Assembly (NCBI GenBank): GCA_021786135.1
Contig: JAJYNV010000397.1
Coordinates: 1 to 8,092 of the forward strand
Direction of reading: 5' to 3'
DNA length: 8,092 bases
From: Bacillota bacterium
GTDB lineage: Bacteria > Bacillota > Sulfobacillia > JAJZYS01 > JAJYTV01
Positions 1-6,078 of this stretch are shown here, one piece after another (position 1 is the stretch's first letter; every line of letters starts with the position of its first letter). The position numbers and the translations under genes are program-made. The notes below the pieces were generated by a model. That model did not search any database. It saw nothing but the letters and a program-made list of their open reading frames with translations, and was not told the DNA's origin.

Positions 1-19
1 AATCCCACCTTCGGCACCA
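1..19 (+). tRNA. 3' end of a tRNA, probably tRNA-Leu (5' part outside window)
   Basis: The first 19 bases read as the end of a T-loop (AAT), the 3' T-stem strand CCCAC (4-8), the 3' acceptor strand CTTCGGC (9-15), discriminator A16 and an encoded CCA (17-19). The acceptor implies a 5' end GCCGAAG. Together with discriminator A this resembles bacterial tRNA-Leu species ending in CTTCGGCACCA. The anticodon lies outside the window, so identity is an inference. It ends 5 nt before the next tRNA, so the two are probably co-transcribed. Confidence 0.75.
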
Positions 20-24
20 GTCTT

Positions 25-109
25 GTCGGGATGGCGGAATTGGTAGACGCGTACGTTTGAGGGGCGTATGGGGTAACCCGTGGGGGTTCAAGTCCCCCTC
101 CCGACACCA
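25..109 (+). tRNA. tRNA-Leu (anticodon GAG)
   Basis: A complete class II tRNA of 85 nt that reads CUC/CUU leucine codons. Acceptor GTCGGGA (25-31) pairs with TCCCGAC (99-105); discriminator A106 and encoded CCA (107-109) follow. The D-arm contains GGAATTGGTAGACGC, typical of Leu tRNAs. Anticodon stem TACGT (52-56) pairs with GCGTA (64-68) around loop TTGAGGG, which puts GAG at 59-61 with G37 after it. A long variable arm (69-81) and a T-arm with loop TTCAAGT (87-93) complete the fold. It follows the partial tRNA by 5 nt and precedes a strong hairpin terminator. Confidence 0.97.
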
Positions 110-115
110 TCTTCA

Positions 116-145
116 GGAAAATCCCGCCTGCGGGCGGGGTTTTCC
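116..145 (+). terminator. Rho-independent terminator after the tRNA-Leu genes
   Basis: A 13-bp stem (116-128 with 133-145; one T-G wobble at 122/139) closes a TGCG tetraloop. The top of the stem is GC-rich (CCCGCC/GGCGGG). The base is A-rich on the left and TTTT on the right, giving the canonical A-tract, GC stem, T-tract arrangement, and TTT follows at 147-149. It lies 7 nt past the tRNA CCA end, so it most likely ends the tRNA transcript. Its near symmetry could let it work in both directions. Confidence 0.88.
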
Positions 146-192
146 GTTTGCTGCGGCACCCCTCGGCCCGCAGGGGCGCGCGCCGGATCCGC

Positions 193-198
193 TATGAT
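193..198 (+). promoter_or_regulatory. Possible -10 element upstream of msrA
   Basis: TATGAT (5/6 match to TATAAT) sits 48 nt before the msrA start and after the tRNA terminator, where a promoter is needed. No convincing -35 is visible 16-18 nt upstream in the GC-rich stretch, so this is a weak call. Confidence 0.3.
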
Positions 199-245
199 GG
201 ACTCGGGACCCGCTCGATCCGGTCCTTGGCCGAAGGGGGAGAACT

Positions 246-785
246 ATGGAACACGCCACATTCGGCGGCGGCTGCTTCTGGTGTCTCGAACCGGTTTTTG
301 ACGCTCTTGGCGGCGTCGTCGAGGTCGTGCCGGGCTACGCGGGGGGCGACGTCGCGAACCCGACGTACGAAGACGTCTGCACGGGCCGCACCGGACACGC
401 GGAGGTCGTGGACGTGACCTTCGATCCCGCCGAGATCAGCTACCGGGATCTGCTCGAAGTGTTTTTCGCCGTCCACGACCCGACCACCCAAAACCGGCAG
501 GGCGCGGACATCGGGACGCAGTACCGCTCCGTGCTTTTTGTGCGCACCGAGGAGCAGGAAGACGCGGCGCGGGCCTGCATGGAGAGTCTCGCACACGATC
601 CCGCATGGCAGGGCAGCGAGATCGTGACCGCCGTAAAGCCGTTTGTGCAGTTCTATCCTGCGGAGGAGTACCACCGGGACTACTTCCGGCGCAATCCCCA
701 GCAGGACTACTGCCGCGTCGTGATCGCCCCCAAGGTCATGAAGCTCCAGAAGCGCTTCGCCGGGCGCCTGGGGCTTCCCGGGTAG
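246..785 (+). CDS. msrA: Peptide methionine-S-sulfoxide reductase MsrA
   Basis: A 179-aa MsrA that reduces methionine-S-sulfoxide in proteins or as free amino acid, a cytosolic repair step usually recycled by thioredoxin. The N-terminus holds the family signature GGGCFWC with catalytic Cys10 and a second Cys at 13. Further family signatures are PGYAGG (29-34), the GHAEVV block (50-55), FFAVHDPT (73-80), GTQYRS (90-95) and a C-terminal DYC..VIAPK block with Cys156 as a likely resolving residue. Length is normal for the compact bacterial form. The start is supported by GAAGGGGGAG at 232-241, 4 nt before ATG. No signal peptide is seen. The peptidase E-like gene follows after 7 nt, suggesting one operon. 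The catalytic residue is a normal TGC Cys codon, unlike the neighbouring oxidoreductase with a TGA at its active site. Confidence 0.96.
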   Translation: MEHATFGGGCFWCLEPVFDALGGVVEVVPGYAGGDVANPTYEDVCTGRTGHAEVVDVTFDPAEISYRDLLEVFFAVHDPTTQNRQGADIGTQYRSVLFVRTEEQEDAARACMESLAHDPAWQGSEIVTAVKPFVQFYPAEEYHRDYFRRNPQQDYCRVVIAPKVMKLQKRFAGRLGLPG

Positions 786-792
786 CCGGGCC

Positions 793-1497
793 ATGCAGGA
801 GATCATCGCGCTGGGCGGTGGCGGCTTCTCCATGACGCCCGACAACCTCGCCCTCGACCGCTACGTGCTAGCACAGTGCGACGCCGTGCGGCCGAAGATA
901 TGCTTCCTCGGCCAAGCGAGCGCGGAGTCCGCGGATTACGCCCTTCGCTTCCACCGCGCGTTCCTTCGTCTCGGCGCCGAGCCCTCCGACCTGACGCTCT
1001 ACCAGAACACGCCCCAAGATGTGCGGGCGCATCTCCTGGCGCAGGATGCGATCTACGTCGGGGGCGGCAACACGCTGAACATGATCGCGCTCTGGCGCGC
1101 CTGGAGCATCGATGAGATCCTGCACGAGGCGCTCGTGCAGGGTGTCGTGCTGGCCGGCATCAGCGCAGGAGCGATCTGCTGGTTCGAGCAGGGACTCTCG
1201 GACTCGCGCCCGGGTGGATTTTCGTCCGTCGAGGCGCTCGGTTTCCTGCCGGGGAGTTTCTCGCCGCATTGGGACGGTGAACCAGGCCGGCGGCAGCGCT
1301 ACCATGAGCTCATCGAGAGCGGGGGCATCGCCCAGGGCATGGCTGCGGACGACGATGTCGCGCTGCATTTCCGCGCCGGCCGCCTGCACCGCATCGTCGC
1401 GGCGCGTCCAGGCGCCAGCGCCTATCGCCTGTCACTCGAGCGCGGCGCGGTGCATGAGGAACGCCTGGATGCGGAACTGCTGCCTGATCAGCCCTGA
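793..1497 (+). CDS. Peptidase E-like S51 family serine peptidase (alpha-aspartyl dipeptidase type)
   Basis: A 234-aa cytosolic protein of the S51 family (peptidase E), whose best-known members hydrolyse Asp-Xaa dipeptides. It shows the N-terminal ALGGGGFSM block (6-14), the YVGGGNT strand-loop (88-94) and the nucleophile elbow GISAGAICWFE with Ser124 as probable nucleophile. FSPHWDGE follows, with His159 in the place of the catalytic His. Length is typical. The ATG lies 7 nt after the msrA stop without a clear Shine-Dalgarno, so translation is probably coupled to msrA. Its TGA stop overlaps the end of the opposite-strand selenoprotein gene by 10 nt. Substrate specificity is inferred from family only; cyanophycinase-type relatives share the fold. 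Confidence 0.88.
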   Translation: MQEIIALGGGGFSMTPDNLALDRYVLAQCDAVRPKICFLGQASAESADYALRFHRAFLRLGAEPSDLTLYQNTPQDVRAHLLAQDAIYVGGGNTLNMIALWRAWSIDEILHEALVQGVVLAGISAGAICWFEQGLSDSRPGGFSSVEALGFLPGSFSPHWDGEPGRRQRYHELIESGGIAQGMAADDDVALHFRAGRLHRIVAARPGASAYRLSLERGAVHEERLDAELLPDQP

Positions 1498-2123
1498 TCG
1501 CCGTGGGAAAGCTGCAGGAGGCGTGCCAGGAGCATGGGTTCCGGCAGGGCGCCGGCAAGCGTCGCCCGGCGGTCGCCGCTCCGCATGATGACGGTGGGTA
1601 CGGCGTTGACGTGAAAGCGGTCGGAGAGTTCGGGGAACTGTGCGAGCTCGACGGCATCGACCGTCAGTTTGGACGAGGCAAGGGCCCAGGCATGGCTCAG
1701 ACGCACGGTCTGCCAGCAGCGGCTTCAGCCGGGGGACGTCAGGATCTTGACATCGACATCGCGTTCCAGCTGCCTCAAGGTGTCGCGGGCGAGCGGGGAG
1801 GCCGGCACATCGCCTCGTGAGAGCGCGACGGCGAGATCGCACAAAGCATCGAGCATGAAGCCGGCCGGAAAGCCGACGAAGCCGGCGCGCGGAGCCGCGC
1901 CCGCATCCTGCGGGCCGAGCCGGTAGACGGGATAGCGGTCTGTCGGCAGCCAGGGCTCGACATCCGGTGTCATGCGGCGGACATCCAGCAGGGGCTGCAG
2001 ATGCAAGAGTTCCTCGAGATCCGGCACGGCCAGCGCCTGGTCGTTGCCGTCGACCCAGACGGTCACGAGACTCTCCATTTCCTGGAGCGCCTCTTCGAGC
2101 AGAGCTCTTCTGGCGGGAAGCAT
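1488..2123 (-). CDS. Predicted selenoprotein: PDO/thioredoxin-like disulfide oxidoreductase with U-x-x-C active site
   Basis: Read through one in-frame TGA (1727-1725), this frame gives a 211-aa protein resembling the two-thioredoxin-fold protein disulfide oxidoreductases (PDO). The C-terminal fold runs from about residue 122: strand VDVKILTSPG, then the TGA at residue 133, then SRC with Cys136, then helix TVRLSHAWALAS. Further on come EFPEL-like QFPEL and NAVPTVIM with cis-Pro176. In PDO proteins this stretch reads TSPxCxxCxxAVRLxH, so the TGA replaces exactly the first active-site Cys and gives UxxC. The N-terminal fold (about 17-104) has no CxxC but keeps the linker signature GFVGFPAGFMLDALCDLAVALSRG. 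The start is chosen at ATG 2123 because GAAGGTG lies 6 nt upstream; the frame stays open further upstream but does not resemble the family. TGA is a normal stop elsewhere in the window. Pseudogenisation by a nonsense change is the alternative, but the frame is clean on both sides. Confidence 0.82.
1693..1715 (-). promoter_or_regulatory. Putative bacterial SECIS hairpin directing Sec insertion at the TGA
   Basis: On the minus strand, starting 10 nt after the TGA, bases fold as TGG/CCA plus CAGAC/GUCUG around loop CGTGC, with a 2-nt bulge (AG) on the 3' side: 8 bp in all. The apical loop begins 18 nt after the TGA, and its second base is G. This fits the general description of bacterial SECIS elements (loop about 16-37 nt downstream, a G among the first two loop bases), and the loop lies as far from the UGA as in E. 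coli fdhF. The loop lacks the GGU of fdhF. The fold was done by eye, so energy and conservation are untested. Confidence 0.5.
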
Positions 2124-2129
2124 GTCCTT

Positions 2130-2136
2130 CACCTTC
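2130..2136 (-). promoter_or_regulatory. Ribosome binding site that sets the selenoprotein start
   Basis: GAAGGTG on the minus strand, 6 nt before ATG 2123. It favours this start over in-frame upstream ATGs, which would run through the divergent promoter region and add residues without family resemblance. Confidence 0.65.
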
Positions 2137-2145
2137 GCAGCGCAA

Positions 2146-2184
2146 GTATGCGTACTGTACACCAACTGTCGCCCTGGCACCAGG
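2146..2184. promoter_or_regulatory. Divergent control region on the selenoprotein side, with small inverted repeats
   Basis: About 20-60 nt upstream of the selenoprotein start are GTATGCGTAC (2146-2155), GTACTGTAC (overlapping, 2152-2160) and CCTGGCACCAGG (2173-2184), all short dyads. This is where a promoter and operator for the minus-strand gene should lie, but I see no convincing -35/-10 pair. Listed as possible regulator sites only. Confidence 0.25.
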
Positions 2185-2250
2185 CGAACCAATTCCGGCT
2201 GGCCCGGATCTCGACCGACGGGCGCCATCCGCTTCATCTCCCAGGCGCCT

Positions 2251-2279
2251 TTGCGATGGTCGCGCGACCAGCGTAAAAT
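2251..2279 (+). promoter_or_regulatory. Sigma70-type promoter for the MFS-thrC-thrB unit with an embedded palindromic operator
   Basis: TTGCGA (2251-2256) and TAAAAT (2274-2279; 5/6 match) are separated by the ideal 17 nt. The spacer holds a perfect 14-bp palindrome TGGTCGCGCGACCA (2257-2270), a position where a bound dimeric repressor would block RNA polymerase or a MerR-type activator could bind. Predicted transcription start is near 2286, next to in-frame ATGs at 2287 and 2296. The MFS mRNA would then have almost no leader. Confidence 0.6.
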
Positions 2280-2286
2280 GATCCGC

Positions 2287-3555
2287 ATGGCCTTCATGTC
2301 GCGATTATCCGAACTCGAGCCTTGGCAGAAGAACCTGGCGGTGCTCTGGGTCGGGGTGTTCATCACCTCGGCCAGCTATTCCATGGTCGTGCCCTTCCTG
2401 CCGCTCTTCCTCCTGGAGATCGGCGTGCACAAGAATGTGTCGATCTGGTCCGGCCTCATGTTCAGCAGCACATTCCTCATGAGTGCCCTCATTTCGCCCT
2501 ATTGGGGCGCTCTTTCGGACCGCTACGGCCGGCGGCCGATGATCCTGCGCTCAGGATTCTCTCTCTTCGCCGCCTATTTGGCGACGGCGCTCGTGCAGAC
2601 GCCGATGCAGCTTCTGGTGCTGCGGGCGGTGCAGGGGCTCCTGTCAGGTTACATTCCCAGCGCGATCACGCTCGTGGGCACGAGTTCGCCGCCGCGCAAG
2701 GTGGGGTACAGCCTCTCCATGATGGCCACCGCCTCGGCGACAGGCAGCATCGTCGGGCCGCTCCTGGGCGGGACCGTAGCGCACCTCTTCGGCACCCGGA
2801 TCTCCTTCGCGGCCGCCGGTGTCCTGGTGCTCGGCGCGGCGCTGCTGGCGCTCTTCTTCGTCCGGGAGACCGGCTTCCAGCCGACGACGCGTCAGAGCTC
2901 GGTGCTGCGGGATCTCCGCCAGGCCTTCAAGAACCCGCCCTTTCTGGCCCTCCTGGGGCTCACACTGCTCGTAAACTTCTCCATCATGACGATCGAGCCG
3001 ATCCTGCCGCTCTACGTCGTCCAGCTGGGCGGATCGCTTCAGAATGCGTCGCTCCTTTCCGGCATCATCTTCTCGCTCGTGGGCATCGCGAGCGTGCTCT
3101 TCGCACCGCGCTGGGGCCGAGCGGCAGACCGGATCGGGTTCGGCCGCGTTCTCGGCTGGGGTCTCATTGGCGGTGGCATCGGCAACCTGCTGCAGTTGCC
3201 CTTCCACACCCTCTTGCCGTTCGCTCTGGTACGCTTTGCCTACGGCGCATTCTTCTGCGCGGTCTTCCCGGCCATCAACGGCCTCGTCGTACAGACGACG
3301 CCGGAGGATTTCCGCGGCCGGGCCTTCGGGCTCAACCAGTCGGCGGGGCAGGTCGGTACGATGCTCGGTCCGATGCTGGGCGGCGTTCTGAGCGGCTATT
3401 TCGGTATCCACAGCATTTTCTGGGTCACGGGAATCCTGCTGCTGGCTGCGGCTTTCTTCGCGCAGCGCGATCAGCAGCATTGGACGGCAGGTCGGTCCAC
3501 AGCCGCGCAGACTGCGGCGGGAGCGGGAACGGCCGGCCGGATGTCGAAGCGCTGA
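2287..3555 (+). CDS. MFS transporter, 12-TM drug/metabolite efflux type
   Basis: An approximately 422-aa major facilitator superfamily protein in the cytoplasmic membrane, probably a proton-driven exporter of the multidrug type. TM1 starts near residue 17 (NLAVLWVGVFITSASYSMVV) and is followed by PFLPLFLLEIGV. The MFS motif A, GALSDRYGRR, lies at residues 74-83 between TM2 and TM3. A second, weaker copy (WGRAADRIGFGR) opens the C-terminal half, as expected for the duplicated 6+6 TM fold. VGPLLGG resembles motif C of drug antiporters. In-frame ATGs at 2278, 2287 and 2296 are possible starts; 2278 overlaps the predicted -10, so 2287 or 2296 is preferred. No strong Shine-Dalgarno is visible. thrC follows 25 nt after the stop. 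The substrate is unknown; amino-acid export is only suggested by the neighbours. Confidence 0.9.
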   Translation: MAFMSRLSELEPWQKNLAVLWVGVFITSASYSMVVPFLPLFLLEIGVHKNVSIWSGLMFSSTFLMSALISPYWGALSDRYGRRPMILRSGFSLFAAYLATALVQTPMQLLVLRAVQGLLSGYIPSAITLVGTSSPPRKVGYSLSMMATASATGSIVGPLLGGTVAHLFGTRISFAAAGVLVLGAALLALFFVRETGFQPTTRQSSVLRDLRQAFKNPPFLALLGLTLLVNFSIMTIEPILPLYVVQLGGSLQNASLLSGIIFSLVGIASVLFAPRWGRAADRIGFGRVLGWGLIGGGIGNLLQLPFHTLLPFALVRFAYGAFFCAVFPAINGLVVQTTPEDFRGRAFGLNQSAGQVGTMLGPMLGGVLSGYFGIHSIFWVTGILLLAAAFFAQRDQQHWTAGRSTAAQTAAGAGTAGRMSKR

Positions 3556-3580
3556 GAATCCGGTTCAGGAGGGTGCGCTG

Positions 3581-4627
3581 ATGAAACTCCTCGAACGCTA
3601 CCGCGAAGACCTGCCCGTCGGAGAGAGAACACCGCTCATAAGTCTGGGCGAGGGCGGGACGCCGCTCCTCCATGCGCCGCGCATCTCGGAACGCCTGGGG
3701 CTCGACCTCTACCTCAAGTTCGAGGGCCAGAACCCGACCGGCTCCTTCAAGGACCGCGGTATGGTGCTGGCCGTGGCCAAGGCGCTCGAGCAGGGCAGCC
3801 GCGCAGTCATCTGCGCCTCCACCGGCAACACGTCGGCCTCGGCTGCGGCCTATGCCGCGCAGGCGGGCATCCGCGCCGTGGTGGTGGTGCCCCAGGGCAG
3901 AATTGCGCTTGGCAAGCTGGCGCAGGCCGTCATGTACGGCGCGGAGGTGCTGGCGGTCGAGGGCAACTTCGACGACGCCTTGCGCATGGTGCGCGACATC
4001 GCGGCGAGAGAACCCTTCACGCTCGTCAACTCCCTGAACCCCTATCGCATCGAGGGTCAGCAGACGGGCGCCTTCGAGGTAGTGGACGAACTGGGTGACG
4101 CGCCGGATCTCCTGGCCATCCCCGTCGGCAACGCCGGCAACATCACAGCCTGGAACAAGGGTTTCCGCCGCAGGGCGGAGACAGGTCGCGCCACGCGTCG
4201 GCCACAGCTGATGGGATTCCAGGCCGCAGGCGCGGCGCCGATCGTGCTCGGCCGCCCGGTGGAGTCGCCGGAGACGGTGGCGACCGCCATCCGCATCGGC
4301 AACCCCGCCAGCTGGCAGGCCGCCGAGGCGGCTGTGGCCGAGAGCGGCGGAGGATTCTTCGCGGTCTCCGACGACGAGATCCTGGCCGCTCAGGCACTGA
4401 TCGCACGCAGTGCTGGCGTCTTCTGCGAGCCGGCGTCCGCTGCCTCGGTGGCCGGGCTCTTGAAGCTGAAGGCAGAGGGGCGGACGCTGCCGGGCCGAAC
4501 GGCGGTGGCGGTCTTGACCGGCAACGGGCTCAAGGATCCGGACACGGCTCTCCGAAATGCGGGGGAGGACGCCATCCGGGCGATTCCCGCCGACCTTGAC
4601 GCCCTGCGCCGCGCGCTCGGCCTATGA
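3581..4627 (+). CDS. thrC: Threonine synthase
   Basis: A 348-aa PLP enzyme that converts O-phospho-L-homoserine to L-threonine, the last step of threonine synthesis in the cytosol. PLP-binding Lys57 lies in NPTGSFKDRGM. STGNTSAS (80-87) binds substrate, PVGNAGNITA is the PLP-phosphate loop, and LTGNGLKDPD closes the C-terminal part. The size matches the short threonine synthase form of many bacteria and archaea rather than the approximately 430-aa E. coli type. AGGAGGG at 3567-3573, 7 nt before ATG, is the best Shine-Dalgarno in the window. The gene lies 25 nt after the MFS gene, and its stop overlaps the thrB start (ATGA), so at least thrC-thrB are translationally coupled. Fold relatives such as threonine dehydratase are less likely given the pairing with thrB. 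Confidence 0.95.
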   Translation: MKLLERYREDLPVGERTPLISLGEGGTPLLHAPRISERLGLDLYLKFEGQNPTGSFKDRGMVLAVAKALEQGSRAVICASTGNTSASAAAYAAQAGIRAVVVVPQGRIALGKLAQAVMYGAEVLAVEGNFDDALRMVRDIAAREPFTLVNSLNPYRIEGQQTGAFEVVDELGDAPDLLAIPVGNAGNITAWNKGFRRRAETGRATRRPQLMGFQAAGAAPIVLGRPVESPETVATAIRIGNPASWQAAEAAVAESGGGFFAVSDDEILAAQALIARSAGVFCEPASAASVAGLLKLKAEGRTLPGRTAVAVLTGNGLKDPDTALRNAGEDAIRAIPADLDALRRALGL

Positions 4628-5505
4628 TCCTTGAGGTACAGGCACCAGCGACGACGGCAAACCTAGGTCCGGGATTCGACGTGCTCGGCGCCGCGCTCGA
4701 CCTCGAGGCTGCCTTCGTGGTCGAGAGAGGACCAGCGGCGTTTCGCTGGCCCGACGGCATCAGCGACCCGGGCGCCCCGAATCTCTTCCTCGACGCCTTC
4801 GCCGAGGCGTGTAGCGCCCTTGGCCGGCCAGTGCCCGAGATCTCGGTCCAGGTCACATCCCTCCTGCCGCTGCGCTCAGGTCTCGGCAGCTCGTCAGCCG
4901 CCATCTGCGCGGGCCTGCGCGCCGCGGAGGCACTTCTCGACTGCCCGCTCGCCGCGGAGGAACTGCTGCGTATCGCGGCTCGACTCGAAGGCCACCCGGA
5001 CAACATCGCCGCCTGCCTCCTGGGAGGCATGACGATCGCGAGCGGCGTGACCGACCCGATCGTCAGGCGCCTGCCGGCACCTCCCTTGCGGGCGATCGCG
5101 CTCTACCCGGGCGGTGCCACCGCAACCGCGCGGGCGCGCGCCGCCATGCCGGCCGCGGTATCCCGGGCCGACGCGGTGCACAACATCGGCCGCACCGCGC
5201 TGCTCGTCTATGCCCTGCTCGAGGGCGACTACGCGCTCTTGCGCCGAGCGACCGAGGATCGCCTGCATGAGGGACAACGCATCGGCTCCTGCGCCTGGTG
5301 CCAGGACGCGCGCGTCGCGGCGTATGAGGCCGGCGCTCTCGCCATGCCTGTTTCGGGTTCTGGTCCGACCATGGTGGCGTTCGCGGAGCCGGCCGCCGCG
5401 CCCGCGGTGCTCGCTGCCCTCCGTCCGTTCATCGCCGACCGACCGCATGGGTTTGTCTGGGACCTTGGCTTCACGAATGCTGGTGCCCGTGCCCGGGTTC
5501 TCTAG
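4624..5505 (+). CDS. thrB: Homoserine kinase
   Basis: A 293-aa GHMP-family kinase that phosphorylates L-homoserine with ATP, supplying the ThrC substrate. It shows the N-terminal motif APATTANLGPGFDVLG (7-22), the ATP-binding GHMP loop PLRSGLGSSSA (82-92), EGHPDNIA (122-129) and the C-terminal motif PVSGSGPTMVAF. Length is normal. The ATG overlaps the thrC TGA by 4 nt without a separate Shine-Dalgarno, typical of translational coupling that keeps the two enzymes in balance. Homoserine dehydrogenase, the preceding step, is not in the window. The order thrC-thrB resembles Gram-positive operons rather than thrABC of enterics. Confidence 0.95.
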   Translation: MILEVQAPATTANLGPGFDVLGAALDLEAAFVVERGPAAFRWPDGISDPGAPNLFLDAFAEACSALGRPVPEISVQVTSLLPLRSGLGSSSAAICAGLRAAEALLDCPLAAEELLRIAARLEGHPDNIAACLLGGMTIASGVTDPIVRRLPAPPLRAIALYPGGATATARARAAMPAAVSRADAVHNIGRTALLVYALLEGDYALLRRATEDRLHEGQRIGSCAWCQDARVAAYEAGALAMPVSGSGPTMVAFAEPAAAPAVLAALRPFIADRPHGFVWDLGFTNAGARARVL

Positions 5506-5524
5506 GACGGGCAGGCACTTCTTT
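5485..5524 (+). terminator. Weak candidate terminator at the end of thrB
   Basis: GCCCGT (5485-5490) can pair with ACGGGC (5507-5512) around a 16-nt loop. Alternatively GCCCG (5491-5495) pairs with CGGGC (5508-5512). A pyrimidine-rich TTCTTTC stretch follows after 6 nt. The fold straddles the thrB stop codon and the T-run is poor, so termination may instead be Rho-dependent. Confidence 0.25.
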
Positions 5525-6078
5525 CGATGGCCTTTGCCAGGTCCAGGTCCCGTGTTGACGGGATGGTGGTTCAAGCGTTCTGCGAAGTCCCGAACCCGCC
5601 CTGCGCATGCGCCAGCATCCAGTGAGCCGGCCAAGGGAAGTTCAGCCGCGGTTGCGTTTTGACCGCCGCGCAAGTGAGGCAGGGCGCGGGGCGCCTCAAG
5701 GACCCCTTCAGGGTGCACGGCGCCGCCCAGGCAGATTCCCAATGCTCACCTGACTCCCGTTTCTCGAGGCCGCACCCTGAGCCGATCGCCTTTGCATCCT
5801 CCCAGGCGCGCACGAGTCTCGCGGTGGCTCGTCGTCTTCACTTGATTCCAAGACCGCTGTGATCTCCCCCGCACGCAGCAGTTCGAGGAGCCGCACTGCG
5901 TCGGGCCGACCCCTTCACGGCCGCCAGGACGCTTCGCCATGGGCGCCAGGGCCACCACGATGCAGCGTCCAGCTGACCCGGAGACAGGGAGGCTGCTGGC
6001 AACGCAGGCACGGGGCATGTGCTATAGTCGTGCCAGGCGACCGCGGGTCAGGCTCCACCGAAACGGAGGCACCGCACG
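5506..6078. other. 573-nt stretch without a recognisable gene
   Basis: Open frames occur on both strands, but none has a convincing start, family motif or plausible composition; they look like GC-rich noise. A 6-bp hairpin TCCCGT/ACGGGA with loop GTTG lies at 5548-5563 without a T-run. No tRNA, SRP RNA or tmRNA was recognised. The right end holds the probable promoter of the next gene. It could be decayed coding sequence or host an unrecognised small RNA. Confidence 0.5.
6023..6028 (+). promoter_or_regulatory. Possible -10 element for the NifX-like gene
   Basis: TATAGT lies in GTGCTATAGTCGTG, 50 nt before the ATG; it matches TATAAT at 5 of 6 positions. No good -35 is seen at 16-18 nt upstream (CTGGCA is 21 nt away). 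Confidence 0.35.

Noticed and set aside
192..845. 217-aa open frame on the minus strand opposite msrA
   Set aside because: Antisense shadow of a well-supported gene in GC-rich DNA; no family motifs.
1488..1706. Separate 72-aa gene starting at GTG 1706
   Set aside because: It begins inside the active-site helix of the thioredoxin fold, has no ribosome binding site and is in the same frame as the upstream part. It is the second half of the read-through protein.
1725..1727. TGA in the oxidoreductase as a simple pseudogene mutation or sequencing error
   Set aside because: The frame is intact on both sides, and the TGA replaces the one residue where Sec is chemically expected. Kept as the alternative, because Sec machinery is not visible in this window.
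2124..2366. N-terminal extension of the oxidoreductase frame up to 2366
   Set aside because: It would cross the divergent promoter and the start of the MFS gene, and its residues do not resemble the family. ATG 2123 has a good ribosome binding site.
2644..3480. 278-aa minus-strand open frame opposite the MFS gene
   Set aside because: Very rich in Glu, Arg and Gln with no domain pattern, as expected for the complement of hydrophobic transporter codons.
4894..5742. 282-aa minus-strand open frame opposite thrB and the gap
   Set aside because: Mostly antisense to thrB, with no motif and no ribosome binding site.
5708..5896. Minus-strand frame with RLLELLRAGEITAVLES, a helix-like stretch
   Set aside because: Only one short plausible helix, followed by low-complexity residues, and a stop codon lies just upstream. 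Not enough to call a gene or a remnant.
5506..6078. tRNA-Sec (selC) or SRP RNA in the long gap
   Set aside because: A CCAGGTCCAGGTCC stretch recalls SRP RNA, but the conserved loops are absent. No TCA anticodon arm with a long extra arm was found by eye.
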